Counted from the stretch's first letter, positions 1 through 8,548 are shown. The stretch is 64,000 bases of DNA from Sphingobacterium thalpophilum (GCF_038396785.1 NZ_CP151087.1:3968001-4032000), one strand, 5' to 3'. Notes: generated from the letters alone by a model not told the origin. Numbers and translations: made by a program.

Positions 1-87
1 GGAATGGTTAATCCTGTTGCGCTAAATGGTCGAAACACGGTGATAGCGAGTACGATGGATGGCAAAATAGTTTCATTACAGTTTTAA
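1..87 (+). CDS. 3' end of a truncated upstream gene
   Basis: An open frame runs from base 1 to a TAA at 85-87 and encodes the last 28 residues of a protein entering from the left. It ends in DGKIVSLQF, with the phrase NTVIASTMDGKIVSLQ just before. This resembles a terminal strand of a beta-propeller or other secreted beta-rich protein, but the piece is too short to assign. It precedes the GH9 gene by 42 bases on the same strand, so it may belong to the same carbohydrate-use operon. That it is coding is inferred from the open frame and plausible residue composition. Confidence 0.5.
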   Translation, partial: GMVNPVALNGRNTVIASTMDGKIVSLQF

Positions 88-129
88 GCAATCGATTGAA
101 TTGATCTTTTTGAAAATAAATGCCTTGAT

Positions 130-1956
130 ATGATAAAAAAATGTCTAAACTTCTTAAATTTACGTCAAGCTTTTTTGCTTGTTTTTGCATGTTTTGTTTG
201 TAACTTTGCGAAAGCACAGCAAAATGCTTGGATTAGAATAAACCAATTGGGCTATACACCGGCGGGCAAGAAGGTCGCGGTATGGGGTGGGAAATCAATC
301 AGGCAGCTTCGTTCTTTTGAAATTAAAAACGCGCAAACGGGTAAAACAGTCTATGTGCATCCTGTCGGAAAAGATTATGGGGCTTATGGTCCTTTTGTTC
401 AAAGCTTTCGTTTTGATTTCTCTTCTATGCAGGATACGGGACGTTTTTTTGTTCAGGCCGGAGATGTGAAGTCTCCAACATTCCGAATCGCTCGGGACGT
501 TTATAAAGGAGCGGCAGATTTTGCACTGCGTTATATGCGGCAACAACGGACATTGTTCAACCCTTTTCTGAACGATAGCTGCCATACACACGATGGCTTT
601 GCGCTGTATGCAGGAAAGGTTGGCATTCCCGATAGCTCCCGTATCGATGCGGGTGGCGGTTGGCATGATGCTTCTGATTATTTGCAATATGCGACAACGT
701 CAGCAAATGCAACATTTCATCTGTTAGCGGCTTACCGCGATTTTCCAAAGGTGTTTGGTGATCTAAAGCAAGCAAATGGTCTTGATGGAAAAAATGGCCG
801 GGCCGATGTGCTCGATGAGGCAAAATGGGGCTTGGATTGGCTGTTGAAAATGCATCCCAAGGCCAACCAAATGTACAATCAGATTGGTGATGACCGGGAT
901 CATGCCAGCATGCGGATGCCAAAGGAAGATCCTTACTATGGTCGTGGATTTGAGAGACCGGTGTATTTTATCGATGGCGAGCCACAGCAGCGTGGCAAGT
1001 TTATGAACAATACAACCGGGACAAGCTCTACTGCTGGTAAATTTAGTAGTGCTTTTCGACTGGGGGCGATGTTGTTTGACAAAGAGGATCGGAAATATGC
1101 AACGCTGCTTTCGAAGAAATCGGAAACAGCCTATGCTTATGCCAATATAAAACCAGGCGTGACACAGACAGTTTCTGTGAAATCGCCCTATATTTATGCC
1201 GAAGATAATTGGGTAGACGATATGCAGTTGGCCGCTGCAATGGGTTTTTCGATGACAAAAAAAGAAAAGTTTGCACGAGAAGCCTTACGCTTCGCCCGGC
1301 AAGAAAAGATTACACCTTGGATGGTTAGCGATACTGCTGCACATTATCAGTGGTATCCTTTTATCAATCTTGGGCATTATGAGTTGGCAAAAGGATTAAA
1401 AGGACAAGATCGCGAGGAGATTGTTTCCTATTATAAACAGGGGATTGAGCAAGTCAATCGGAGAGCTGAGAAAAACGCTTTTTTTCGGGGAGTTCCCTTT
1501 ATTTGGTGTAGCAACAACTTAACGGTATCCTTTGCGATCCAATGTCTCTGGTATAAAGAATTGACGGGAGATGCACATTTTGATGAGCTAGCCCAAGCTA
1601 ATTTTGACTGGTTATTCGGGGCGAACCCTTGGGGCACGAGTATGGTATATGGTCTTCCGGCTGGAGGCGATACACCTGTCGATCCGCATTCGGCATTTAC
1701 CTTTCTTGGAAAGCATCCGATCGACGGCGGATTGGTTGATGGGCCCATTATGGCATCCACGTACCGCAATCTGATTGGTATCAAGTTGAATAATCCGGAT
1801 AGCTATGCGGAGTTTCAAAGTGATCTGGCGGTCTATCATGACGACTACGGAGATTATAGTACGAATGAGCCGACAATGGATGGTACCGCTTCGTTGATTT
1901 ATCTGTTGGCTTCAAAGGAGGGTAAGGCCATGGAGGAGCCTACCGGAAAAAAGTAA
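130..1956 (+). CDS. Glycoside hydrolase family 9 (endoglucanase-like), secreted
   Basis: Predicted secreted beta-glycan hydrolase of 608 residues. An N-terminal signal peptide (about residues 1-29, ending FAKAQ) is followed by the Ig-like CelD_N domain (about 32-125, starting IRINQLGY) and the GH9 (alpha/alpha)6 barrel. The GH9 catalytic base motif is seen as WHDASD (D180 and D183), and the C-terminal acid as NEPTMDGTA (E580). GH9 enzymes cleave beta-1,4-glucans and related beta-glycans; the exact substrate here cannot be read from the sequence. The frame stops right after a run of six A, and a polysaccharide-deacetylase domain continues in the -1 frame, so the natural product may be a longer two-domain enzyme (see the slippery site). 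Confidence 0.9.
   Translation: MIKKCLNFLNLRQAFLLVFACFVCNFAKAQQNAWIRINQLGYTPAGKKVAVWGGKSIRQLRSFEIKNAQTGKTVYVHPVGKDYGAYGPFVQSFRFDFSSMQDTGRFFVQAGDVKSPTFRIARDVYKGAADFALRYMRQQRTLFNPFLNDSCHTHDGFALYAGKVGIPDSSRIDAGGGWHDASDYLQYATTSANATFHLLAAYRDFPKVFGDLKQANGLDGKNGRADVLDEAKWGLDWLLKMHPKANQMYNQIGDDRDHASMRMPKEDPYYGRGFERPVYFIDGEPQQRGKFMNNTTGTSSTAGKFSSAFRLGAMLFDKEDRKYATLLSKKSETAYAYANIKPGVTQTVSVKSPYIYAEDNWVDDMQLAAAMGFSMTKKEKFAREALRFARQEKITPWMVSDTAAHYQWYPFINLGHYELAKGLKGQDREEIVSYYKQGIEQVNRRAEKNAFFRGVPFIWCSNNLTVSFAIQCLWYKELTGDAHFDELAQANFDWLFGANPWGTSMVYGLPAGGDTPVDPHSAFTFLGKHPIDGGLVDGPIMASTYRNLIGIKLNNPDSYAEFQSDLAVYHDDYGDYSTNEPTMDGTASLIYLLASKEGKAMEEPTGKK
1932..1956 (+). other. Candidate -1 frameshift site joining GH9 to the deacetylase domain
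   Basis: The heptamer A AAA AAG occupies 1947-1953 exactly in the zero frame of the GH9 gene and is followed at once by TAA (1954-1956). A Shine-Dalgarno-like GGAGGAG at 1932-1938 ends eight bases upstream. This is the order of elements in the E. coli dnaX frameshift site. A -1 slip continues as VTRDIFGAIVRGDSTKRQ and then the deacetylase domain with no stop until 2651, giving about 840 residues. I did not identify a convincing downstream stimulatory hairpin. A single missing A, as a natural mutation or a sequencing error in the homopolymer, would produce the same picture. Confidence 0.5.
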
Positions 1957-2006
1957 CACGGGATATTTTTGGAGCTATTGTCCGGGGCGACTCGACAAAA
2001 CGGCAG

Positions 2007-2651
2007 GTGGCCCTGGTGTTTACCGGTCATGATTTATCTGAGGGTACTGCTGAGGTATTAGCAAGTCTAAAGCATAATGGCGTTAAAGGCTCTTTTTTCC
2101 TGACAGGCGATTATCTCAGAACTCCAGGTTTTAAGCCGTATGTCCGTCAGATGTTAAGCGATGGCCATTGGATTTCGGGGCATTCCGATAAACATATTCT
2201 GGTGAGTGACTGGGGGAGTAGGGAGGTGCTTTTGGTCAAACGTGACTCTTTTGTCGCTGATCTTAAAGCAAACCTGAAAGCACTGGAAGGCGCGGGCGTC
2301 AAAAGAGAGCACTTGTCCTATTATATTCCTTCTTATGAATGGTATAATAGTGAAACAGTCGACTGGGCAAAAGCGGTTGGTCTGAATTCGGTTAATTATA
2401 CACCAGGAATACGGACTGCGGCCGATTATACCTATCCTGAAATGGGAGCTCGCTATTTATCGTCGACAGCGATTCTCGACAATCTTTGGTCTCACGAAGC
2501 TCGATATGGGCTCAATGGATTTTTGATATTGATTCATATGGGAACTGATGATCGGCGGAAAGATAAGCTGTATCATCATTTGGATGATATCATTAGCATA
2601 TTAAAGGGGAAAGGGTATCAACTTGTGGATGTACCCGATTTATTGAAATAA
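2007..2651 (+). CDS. Polysaccharide deacetylase (NodB/CE4-like) domain, likely the C-terminal half of the GH9 protein
   Basis: A NodB-fold deacetylase would remove N- or O-acetyl groups from a polysaccharide. Visible motifs are VALVFTGHD (motif 1, metal-ligand Asp), HSDKH (motif 2, the HSxxH metal site), YYIPSYEWYN (motif 3) and LILIHMGTD (C-terminal His motif). The only recognised start is GTG at 2007, which falls inside the domain's first beta strand. The frame is open upstream to 1926 and encodes GAIVRGDSTKRQ, the usual beginning of this family. There is no ATG, own RBS or signal peptide. The domain is therefore probably expressed as part of the upstream GH9 protein by frameshifting, or it is separated by a real or artefactual one-base deletion. 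The domain identity is firm; the start is not. Confidence 0.75.
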   Translation: MALVFTGHDLSEGTAEVLASLKHNGVKGSFFLTGDYLRTPGFKPYVRQMLSDGHWISGHSDKHILVSDWGSREVLLVKRDSFVADLKANLKALEGAGVKREHLSYYIPSYEWYNSETVDWAKAVGLNSVNYTPGIRTAADYTYPEMGARYLSSTAILDNLWSHEARYGLNGFLILIHMGTDDRRKDKLYHHLDDIISILKGKGYQLVDVPDLLK

Positions 2652-2673
2652 AGAAATACAATATATACTAATA

Positions 2674-3486
2674 ATGGTAAATACAACGGAGAAAGATTCG
2701 AATTATCAGGATTTGGACAAGATGTCTGTGCATGAGTTATTGACAAATATCAATAATGAGGATAAATCTGTGCCACTTGCTGTAGAGCAGGCTATCCCTC
2801 AGATTGAAGCATTAGTCAAAGTCACTGTGGAGAAAATGAAGGCTGGTGGTCGAACTTTTTATATCGGCGCTGGTACAAGTGGTCGTTTGGGCGTGTTGGA
2901 TGCGTCAGAATTACCTCCGACTTACGGCGTTCCATTTGAATGGATCATTGGGTTGATTGCTGGTGGTGATACTGCAATTAGAAAAGCAGTTGAATTTGCA
3001 GAAGATGATTTGGAGCAAGCCTGGAAAGATATGGAAGCGTATGATATTGATGAAAACGATGTTGTTATCGGTATTGCGGCCTCTGGAACCACACCTTATG
3101 TTATTGGCGGATTAAAAATGGCAAATGAGAAAGGACTTGTGACGGGATGTATTGTCTGTAATGGGGGTTCTCCGATTGCTGAAGTAGCACAGTATCCGGT
3201 TGAGGTTATTGTTGGGCCAGAATTTGTTACCGGGTCTACTCGGATGAAATCGGGTACAGCACAGAAACTTGTGTTAAATATGTTCAGTACTGCAGTGATG
3301 ATCCAATTGGGTAGGGTAAAAGGGAATAAGATGGTCGATATGCAATTGTCAAACCATAAGCTGGTCGGTCGTGGTGTACGTATCATTATGGATCAAACCG
3401 GGGCGCTGGAAGAAGAGGCTGCGGCTTTACTTGAACAATTTGGTAATGTAAGACAGGCCATCGAAGCTTATCAGGCTACCCATTGA
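2674..3486 (+). CDS. murQ: N-acetylmuramic acid 6-phosphate etherase
   Basis: MurQ cleaves the D-lactyl ether of MurNAc-6-phosphate to give GlcNAc-6-phosphate and lactate, feeding recovered cell-wall sugar into amino-sugar metabolism in the cytoplasm. The 270-residue protein has the SIS sugar-isomerase fold, with the phosphosugar loop YIGAGTSGRLGVLDASELPPT at about residues 63-83; E79 in it corresponds to the catalytic glutamate of the family. IAASGTTPYV and GSTRMKSGTAQK are further family signatures. Length is slightly below that of the E. coli enzyme (about 298). It starts 22 bases after the deacetylase frame and is followed 39 bases later by a sodium symporter, suggesting uptake and breakdown of a muramyl sugar. 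No MurNAc kinase (AnmK/MurK) is in the window. Confidence 0.93.
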   Translation: MVNTTEKDSNYQDLDKMSVHELLTNINNEDKSVPLAVEQAIPQIEALVKVTVEKMKAGGRTFYIGAGTSGRLGVLDASELPPTYGVPFEWIIGLIAGGDTAIRKAVEFAEDDLEQAWKDMEAYDIDENDVVIGIAASGTTPYVIGGLKMANEKGLVTGCIVCNGGSPIAEVAQYPVEVIVGPEFVTGSTRMKSGTAQKLVLNMFSTAVMIQLGRVKGNKMVDMQLSNHKLVGRGVRIIMDQTGALEEEAAALLEQFGNVRQAIEAYQATH

Positions 3487-3525
3487 GTATAACCTACTAA
3501 AAATCACCTATTTTAAAAACAAACT

Positions 3526-5016
3526 ATGTCACCAGTAATATTATTATCTTTTATAATAATCTATTTTGCAGTTCTGCTTGCAGTAGCTCACTTCACCTCG
3601 AAGGGGGCTTCGGATAACTCTACTTTTTTTGTCGCAAACCGGAACTCTAAATGGTATATGGTCGCCTTTGGGATGATCGGTACCGCGCTCTCCGGCGTAA
3701 CTTTTATTTCGGTTCCCGGCGCAGTAGGTGCGTCTGAATTTAGCTATTTTCAATTTGTTCTTGGGAACGCCGTTGGTTTTGTCATTATTGCCTATGTATT
3801 GCTTCCGCTCTATTATAGAATGAACTTGACTTCCATCTATACCTATTTGGAAGAACGTTTTGGGCACACCACGTACAAAACAGGTGCTGCTATTTTTTTG
3901 GTTTCCCGTACGATCGGTTCGGCATTTCGTCTTTATTTGGTGGCAATCGTATTGCAGCATTTTATTTTTGATGCCTGGAATGTGCCTTTCGCGATTACGG
4001 TCGTTATATGTTTGGTGTTAATCTGGATGTATACAAATAAGGGCGGTTTAAAGACGATTATTGTGACAGATACCCTACAGACTACCTTTTTAGTGACCGC
4101 AGTAATTCTCTCTATCTATTTTATGGCCAAAGGATTAGATTTTGGTATCGTCGATACTTTCGAGGCTGTAAAAGAAAGTAGTTATTCGAAGATCTTTTTC
4201 TGGGATGATTTTGTCGGTAGTAAAGCTAATTTTTGGAAACAATTCTTGGGAGGGATTTTTGTGACCATTGCGATGACGGGGCTAGATCAGGATCTGATGC
4301 AGAAGAACTTATCGATGGGGACCATTAAAGAAGCTCAAAAGAATATGATCACTTTTACAAGTGTTTTTGTGGTCATCAATATATTCTTTTTAGCTGTCGG
4401 TGCTTTGCTGTATATCTATGCGGCTAAAAATGGAATTGATGTGACTCAATTAGCAACACGCGATTATTTGTACCCAGAAATTGCATTAAACCACTTGGCT
4501 ATTGTTCCTGCAATCATCTTTATGATGGGGTTAACGGCTGCTACTTTTGCAACGACAGATAGTGCGCTAACGGCATTGACAACATCTTTCTGTGTGGACT
4601 TTCTAAATTTCAATAAAAAAGAAAATCCCAATGATCCAGCGCTGATCAAGCAGCGTAATTATGTGCATTTTGGTTTTTCCATTGTGATGCTGTTGGTTAT
4701 TCTGGTCTTTAAGCTGATCAATGATGACTCGGTCGTCAATGCAATCTTTACGGCAGCGAGTTATACCTATGGACCTTTATTGGGTTTATTTGTTTTCGGA
4801 ATATTCACAAAATATGCCGTGCGGGATAACGCTGTACCTTATATCTGTGTACTTTCGCCTACCGTCTTATTTTTGCTTAAAACCTATGTTATTGAAGTGT
4901 ATACACCTTATGTTATCGGATTGGATTTGATCATTATTAATGGTTTTATCACGTTTGTGATGCTTTTGATCAGTTCTCCAGGTAAAGCAAGTGAAAAAGC
5001 ATTGTCCCATAATTAA
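3526..5016 (+). CDS. Sodium:solute symporter (SSS family)
   Basis: An integral inner-membrane protein of 496 residues with about 13 hydrophobic segments. It begins with a helix followed by FVANRNSKWYMVAFGMIGTALSG, the SSS-family signature region (sodium-dependent sugar, sialate, proline and pantothenate carriers). It probably couples Na+ entry to uptake of a small organic solute. Its position directly behind murQ suggests an amino sugar such as MurNAc or a related saccharide, but substrate cannot be assigned from the sequence alone. It is the last gene of the GH9-murQ group; the punA gene after it has its own promoter. Confidence 0.88.
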   Translation: MSPVILLSFIIIYFAVLLAVAHFTSKGASDNSTFFVANRNSKWYMVAFGMIGTALSGVTFISVPGAVGASEFSYFQFVLGNAVGFVIIAYVLLPLYYRMNLTSIYTYLEERFGHTTYKTGAAIFLVSRTIGSAFRLYLVAIVLQHFIFDAWNVPFAITVVICLVLIWMYTNKGGLKTIIVTDTLQTTFLVTAVILSIYFMAKGLDFGIVDTFEAVKESSYSKIFFWDDFVGSKANFWKQFLGGIFVTIAMTGLDQDLMQKNLSMGTIKEAQKNMITFTSVFVVINIFFLAVGALLYIYAAKNGIDVTQLATRDYLYPEIALNHLAIVPAIIFMMGLTAATFATTDSALTALTTSFCVDFLNFNKKENPNDPALIKQRNYVHFGFSIVMLLVILVFKLINDDSVVNAIFTAASYTYGPLLGLFVFGIFTKYAVRDNAVPYICVLSPTVLFLLKTYVIEVYTPYVIGLDLIIINGFITFVMLLISSPGKASEKALSHN

Positions 5017-5080
5017 TGCATTCCAGTGATAAAAAGTTTCTCCATTGGTGAGAAGATGTAAATACAAGTATTGATTTTGA

Positions 5081-5136
5081 TTTGTACGTACAGAAAAATT
5101 AAGTTAAGTTTGATATACTTAGTTTTTCTGTACGTA
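5081..5136 (+). promoter_or_regulatory. punA promoter with an embedded 20-bp inverted repeat
   Basis: A Bacteroidota-type promoter is visible: TTTG at 5081-5084, a spacer of exactly 20 bases, and the -7 box TAAGTTTG at 5105-5112. The spacer 5085-5104 is itself the left arm of an inverted repeat whose right arm is 5117-5136 (19 of 20 positions complementary, the last a G-T pair). The 12-base loop 5105-5116 contains the -7 box. Transcription would begin at about 5118-5120, so only the right arm, ending on the A of the start codon, is in the mRNA. The layout looks like an operator for a dimeric regulator rather than a terminator. Confidence 0.65.
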
Positions 5137-5951
5137 TGTATCATAGCATAAATGAGACTACGGAGTTTATCCGTAGAAAAATTGGAGATTTTACTCCAGA
5201 GTTCGGTATCATCCTAGGTACTGGTTTAGGTAAGTTGGTGGATGAAATTGAAGTCGAGTATCAGCTGATGTATTCCAATATACCAAATTTCCCCATTTCG
5301 ACTGTTGAATTTCATTCTGGTAAGCTTATTTTTGGAAAGCTGAGTGGCCGCAATGTGGTTGCTATGCAGGGGAGGTTGCATTATTATGAAGGTTACGATA
5401 TGCAACAAATTACCTTTCCGATCCGTATCATGAAAGTTTTGGGGGTACAAAAATTGTTTGTTTCCAACGCTGCGGGCTCCCTGAATCCTGATGTGAAAAA
5501 AGGTGACCTTGGAATTATTGAAGATCATATCAATTTGTTGCCGGATAATCCGCTACGCGGACAGAATTTGGCCGAGTTTGGTCCACGATTTCCGGATATG
5601 AGCGAGCCTTATAACCGAAAGATGATTGGACAGGCTCTTGAAATTGCAGCCAAACATGCTATTGCTGCGCGAAAAGTTGTTTATGTTTCTTCCGCAGGTC
5701 CAAATTTGGAAACAAAAGCGGAATATCGTTATATGCGCCTGATCGGTGGGGATGTGGTCGGTATGAGTACCGTTCCAGAAGTGATTGTTGCTAATCATAT
5801 GGCACTGCCGGTATTTGCGATTTCTGTTGTTACGGATGAAGGCTTTCACGAGGAGCTTAAACCCGTATCATTACAGGAAATTGTTAATGTTGCGGAGAAA
5901 GCGGAACCTAAAATGACATTAATTTTGAAAGAATTAATAGCTTTGCAATAA
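5136..5951 (+). CDS. punA: Purine-nucleoside phosphorylase
   Basis: Splits purine (deoxy)nucleosides with phosphate into free base and (deoxy)ribose-1-phosphate for purine salvage in the cytoplasm. The 271-residue protein is the trimeric PNP type (PNP/MTAP family). The phosphate loop GTGLGKL is near residue 29, GRLHYYEGY near 85, the conserved NAAGSLN near 113, and the base-specificity region NLETKAEYRYMR with GMSTVPEVIVANH near 190-215. The length fits the family. The ATG overlaps the end of an inverted repeat embedded in its promoter, suggesting a dedicated regulator. No other nucleoside gene is adjacent; hpt lies about 40 kb away. Confidence 0.93.
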   Translation: MYHSINETTEFIRRKIGDFTPEFGIILGTGLGKLVDEIEVEYQLMYSNIPNFPISTVEFHSGKLIFGKLSGRNVVAMQGRLHYYEGYDMQQITFPIRIMKVLGVQKLFVSNAAGSLNPDVKKGDLGIIEDHINLLPDNPLRGQNLAEFGPRFPDMSEPYNRKMIGQALEIAAKHAIAARKVVYVSSAGPNLETKAEYRYMRLIGGDVVGMSTVPEVIVANHMALPVFAISVVTDEGFHEELKPVSLQEIVNVAEKAEPKMTLILKELIALQ

Positions 5952-6064
5952 ATTACCTCTTCATGTATCTCTGTTGAAGGAGAAGGTTGTTGGATTTGTG
6001 TGCGGTGAAGGGTAATTGGTTCATTGAGGTGAATTTAGCTTTTTTGGTTTTTATATAATTTTAG

Positions 6065-8134
6065 ATGAAGTTGATCGTACGCATACTTGCCGCATGGTGT
6101 GTTTTATTTATTTATTCCGTGGATGTCATTGCGCAGAGCAAAGAGGATTGGAGTAGCGCATTGGATTCGGCCAGAGCCAAAGAGGACGGGAAGAAAGATT
6201 CTGTCATCCTTTCTGCGAAGTATATCCGATATGCCACACTGGATATGTTAAAAAAAGGAACTTATACACGGCAGATCGATACATCACATCATAATTATCA
6301 ATATTATAATCCGCAGAATTTACCTTGGAATCCCAGTGTGAACCTTGGGGCTTATGGCCTTGCCACACGGGATCTATTGTTCCAGCCTAAAAAGACCATT
6401 GGCTTTCAGTCTGGTTTTACAGCGTTGGAACGTTATTTATTGAACCCCGATTCGGTCCAATATTTTAGGGCCCGGGCGAGGTACTCCGAATTGTCCGCGG
6501 TAGGATTCTTTTTTAATGACCAGGTTTTTAGGGCTCGGGTGGCGCAGAATATCAATTCCCAATGGAATATGAATGTCGATTTCCATTCTACTAAAACGGA
6601 TGGATTTTACCTTGGACAGAATTATTCGGATTTAAAGGCTTCAGTTGCTTCTTGGTATGAATCGAAAAATAACCGGTATAATTTGTTGATCAATGGCGTA
6701 TTTAATCGTTTGGATGCCATGGAGAATGGCTCTATTACAGAAGATCTTCCATTTGCGCCTGGAAATAGACAGTCTCCTGATCGATTTATACCGAAATTCT
6801 ATGATGCCGGTAACACAAGGGTACCTCGATCTAAGTGGTGGGATAATTCATTCTTCCTGAGACAGTCACTTTATTTGGGACGATTGGATACGATCGATAA
6901 AGGCAAGCCGACCATGCAGATCCATCCGACCAATAGTATGGCGCATAATACGCGTATCCGAAGGCAGACATACAGCTTCTTCAAGAACATGGATGACCAA
7001 AATGCAGCATTACCATACAATAATAGAGCATTGGCGCTAAACAATGATAAGACGTTGATCACGAATGTTTCCAATGAATTTGAATATAACTTTTTTCTTA
7101 GAGGGAAGTCGGTCTTTAAGAACGAGGCAAAGTTGAATTTGGCTTTTCAGCACGACATGAACTGGGTGGAGCAGAATCAGTTGGACTCCATGCGGTATTA
7201 CAATAATACATCAGCCTATCCACAGCCGCTGAAGAAACTGCCGGATAGCACAACATTTGATCGTTTTTATCAGAACGGAATTGTGAAAGGTGAATTAGGA
7301 TATAAGTTTTCAGATCGTCTTGATTTTAGTTTAAAAGCGAATCAAATCGTATTTGGCCACAACTTTGGAGATTTCTTGTATGAAGCTAAAGCGGATATCT
7401 CGATGGGGGATAAAATCGGAAAGGTGACGTTGTCAGCTTATTCACAGAACAAATCTCCGGAGATGGTTTTCGAGAATTTAAATTATACCTACGGAAAATG
7501 GAATGATTTAGATCTTAAAAAGACGAAAATTCAGAATCTGGGTTTTCAATATGCCAATCCGATGCTTGGTTTCCATGGCAAGGTGGAGTATTTTCTGATG
7601 AACAATTATTCTTATTTCGAAGAGTTGTCCAATCCACAGAACGATCCGAAGAAAGATAAATGGATTGTTCCGGCACAATTGGATAAAGCTAATTTGTTAA
7701 AGGTAACCGTTGGACAAAAATTTAAATTAAACCATTTTACGTTTGATAATCTCGTGGTCTATCAAAAGACAGATCAACAGGATGCATTGGCAGTTCCCGA
7801 GCTGTATACCTGGCATAGTTTGTATTACAGTAACCTGTTTTATAAAGTTATTGATTATAGTATCGGTCTGGACGCAAAGTTTAATACACCCTATGCCAAT
7901 CCGAATTATTCGATTGGGACAGGGCAGTTTTACAATGCTTACAAACAGATTGAGTTTTCGACATATCCGATCATGGATTTATGGATTACAGCGAATATAC
8001 AACGGGTAAATATGTTTTTGAGTTATAATTTTTTAAATCAGAACTTCTATCCGCATGGTTACTATACGGTCAGACGTTATCCGATGAATAGTGCTAATTT
8101 TAGGTTTGGTATTTCTTGGAAGTTCTATGATTAA
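6065..8134 (+). CDS. Putative outer-membrane porin (Porin_10-like)
   Basis: A 689-residue protein with a signal peptide (about 1-23, ending VIAQ) and a long series of alternating aromatic/polar beta strands. It ends in FRFGISWKFYD, typical of outer-membrane barrels of Bacteroidota. The overall pattern (early charged region, LPWNPSVNLGAYGLATRDLLF, ARARYSELSAVGFFFNDQVF) matches what I recall of the 'putative porin' family. It likely forms a diffusion channel in the outer membrane; the solute is unknown. It is separated from punA by 113 bases and followed after 130 bases by the tRNA cluster, so it is probably a single-gene unit. Confidence 0.8.
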   Translation: MKLIVRILAAWCVLFIYSVDVIAQSKEDWSSALDSARAKEDGKKDSVILSAKYIRYATLDMLKKGTYTRQIDTSHHNYQYYNPQNLPWNPSVNLGAYGLATRDLLFQPKKTIGFQSGFTALERYLLNPDSVQYFRARARYSELSAVGFFFNDQVFRARVAQNINSQWNMNVDFHSTKTDGFYLGQNYSDLKASVASWYESKNNRYNLLINGVFNRLDAMENGSITEDLPFAPGNRQSPDRFIPKFYDAGNTRVPRSKWWDNSFFLRQSLYLGRLDTIDKGKPTMQIHPTNSMAHNTRIRRQTYSFFKNMDDQNAALPYNNRALALNNDKTLITNVSNEFEYNFFLRGKSVFKNEAKLNLAFQHDMNWVEQNQLDSMRYYNNTSAYPQPLKKLPDSTTFDRFYQNGIVKGELGYKFSDRLDFSLKANQIVFGHNFGDFLYEAKADISMGDKIGKVTLSAYSQNKSPEMVFENLNYTYGKWNDLDLKKTKIQNLGFQYANPMLGFHGKVEYFLMNNYSYFEELSNPQNDPKKDKWIVPAQLDKANLLKVTVGQKFKLNHFTFDNLVVYQKTDQQDALAVPELYTWHSLYYSNLFYKVIDYSIGLDAKFNTPYANPNYSIGTGQFYNAYKQIEFSTYPIMDLWITANIQRVNMFLSYNFLNQNFYPHGYYTVRRYPMNSANFRFGISWKFYD

Positions 8135-8195
8135 AAATTATTTCGGTGTTTCTTAGCTTGTTGTGATATTAAAGGCATAAAATCTTATAAAATAA

Positions 8196-8226
8196 TTTTG
8201 AGAATAGAATTTTTAAGCTATATTTG
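8196..8226 (+). promoter_or_regulatory. Promoter of the tRNA-Val cluster
   Basis: TTTTG at 8196-8200 and TATATTTG at 8219-8226 are separated by 18 bases, matching the Bacteroidota primary-sigma consensus (TTTG, about 19 bases, TAnnTTTG). The first tRNA begins 39 bases after the -7 box, leaving a short leader. Confidence 0.65.
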
Positions 8227-8264
8227 CACACGCAATTAGGGAACGGCGTTCTTTAAAAAAGTAT

Positions 8265-8339
8265 GGAGGCTTAGCTCAGCTGGTTCAGAGCATCTGCCTT
8301 ACAAGCAGAGGGTCACAGGTTCGAATCCTGTAGCCTCCA
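8265..8339 (+). tRNA. tRNA-Val (anticodon UAC), copy 1
   Basis: A complete 75-nt cloverleaf: acceptor stem GGAGGCT/AGCCTCC, D stem GCTC/GAGC, anticodon stem TCTGC/GCAGA with loop CTTACAA (anticodon TAC), T arm ACAGG-TTCGAAT-CCTGT, discriminator A. CCA is encoded at 8340-8342. It is the first of four consecutive tRNA-Val genes. Confidence 0.95.
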
Positions 8340-8352
8340 CCATACAAAAGTC

Positions 8353-8427
8353 GGAGAATTAGCTCAGCTGGTTCAGAGCATCTGCCTTACAAGCAGAGGG
8401 TCACTGGTTCGAATCCAGTATTCTCCA
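8353..8427 (+). tRNA. tRNA-Val (anticodon UAC), copy 2
   Basis: A 75-nt cloverleaf with anticodon loop CTTACAA (TAC). D and anticodon arms are identical to copy 1, but the acceptor stem is GGAGAAT/ATTCTCC and the T stem is ACTGG/CCAGT. All changes are paired, so the stems are intact. CCA is encoded at 8428-8430. Confidence 0.95.
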
Positions 8428-8439
8428 CCAATCCAAAAC

Positions 8440-8514
8440 GGAGGCTTAGCTCAGCTGGTTCAGAGCATCTGCCTTACAAGCAGAGGGTCACAGGTTCGAA
8501 TCCTGTAGCCTCCA
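8440..8514 (+). tRNA. tRNA-Val (anticodon UAC), copy 3
   Basis: The 75-nt gene body appears identical to copy 1 (acceptor GGAGGCT/AGCCTCC, anticodon TAC), but CCA is not encoded: ACAA follows the acceptor stem. It is followed by a terminator at 8516-8543, separating it from the tRNA-Val(GAC) gene. Confidence 0.95.
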
Positions 8515-8515
8515 C

Positions 8516-8543
8516 AAAGCATCATCAAATGGTGCTTTTTTTT
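8516..8543 (+). terminator. Intrinsic terminator after tRNA-Val copy 3
   Basis: A stem of AAAGCATCAT with ATGGTGCTTT (one T-G pair), a 3-base loop and a run of T. It lies only 5 bases before the fourth tRNA gene, so that gene depends on readthrough or its own promoter. Confidence 0.7.
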
Positions 8544-8548
8544 CGTTA

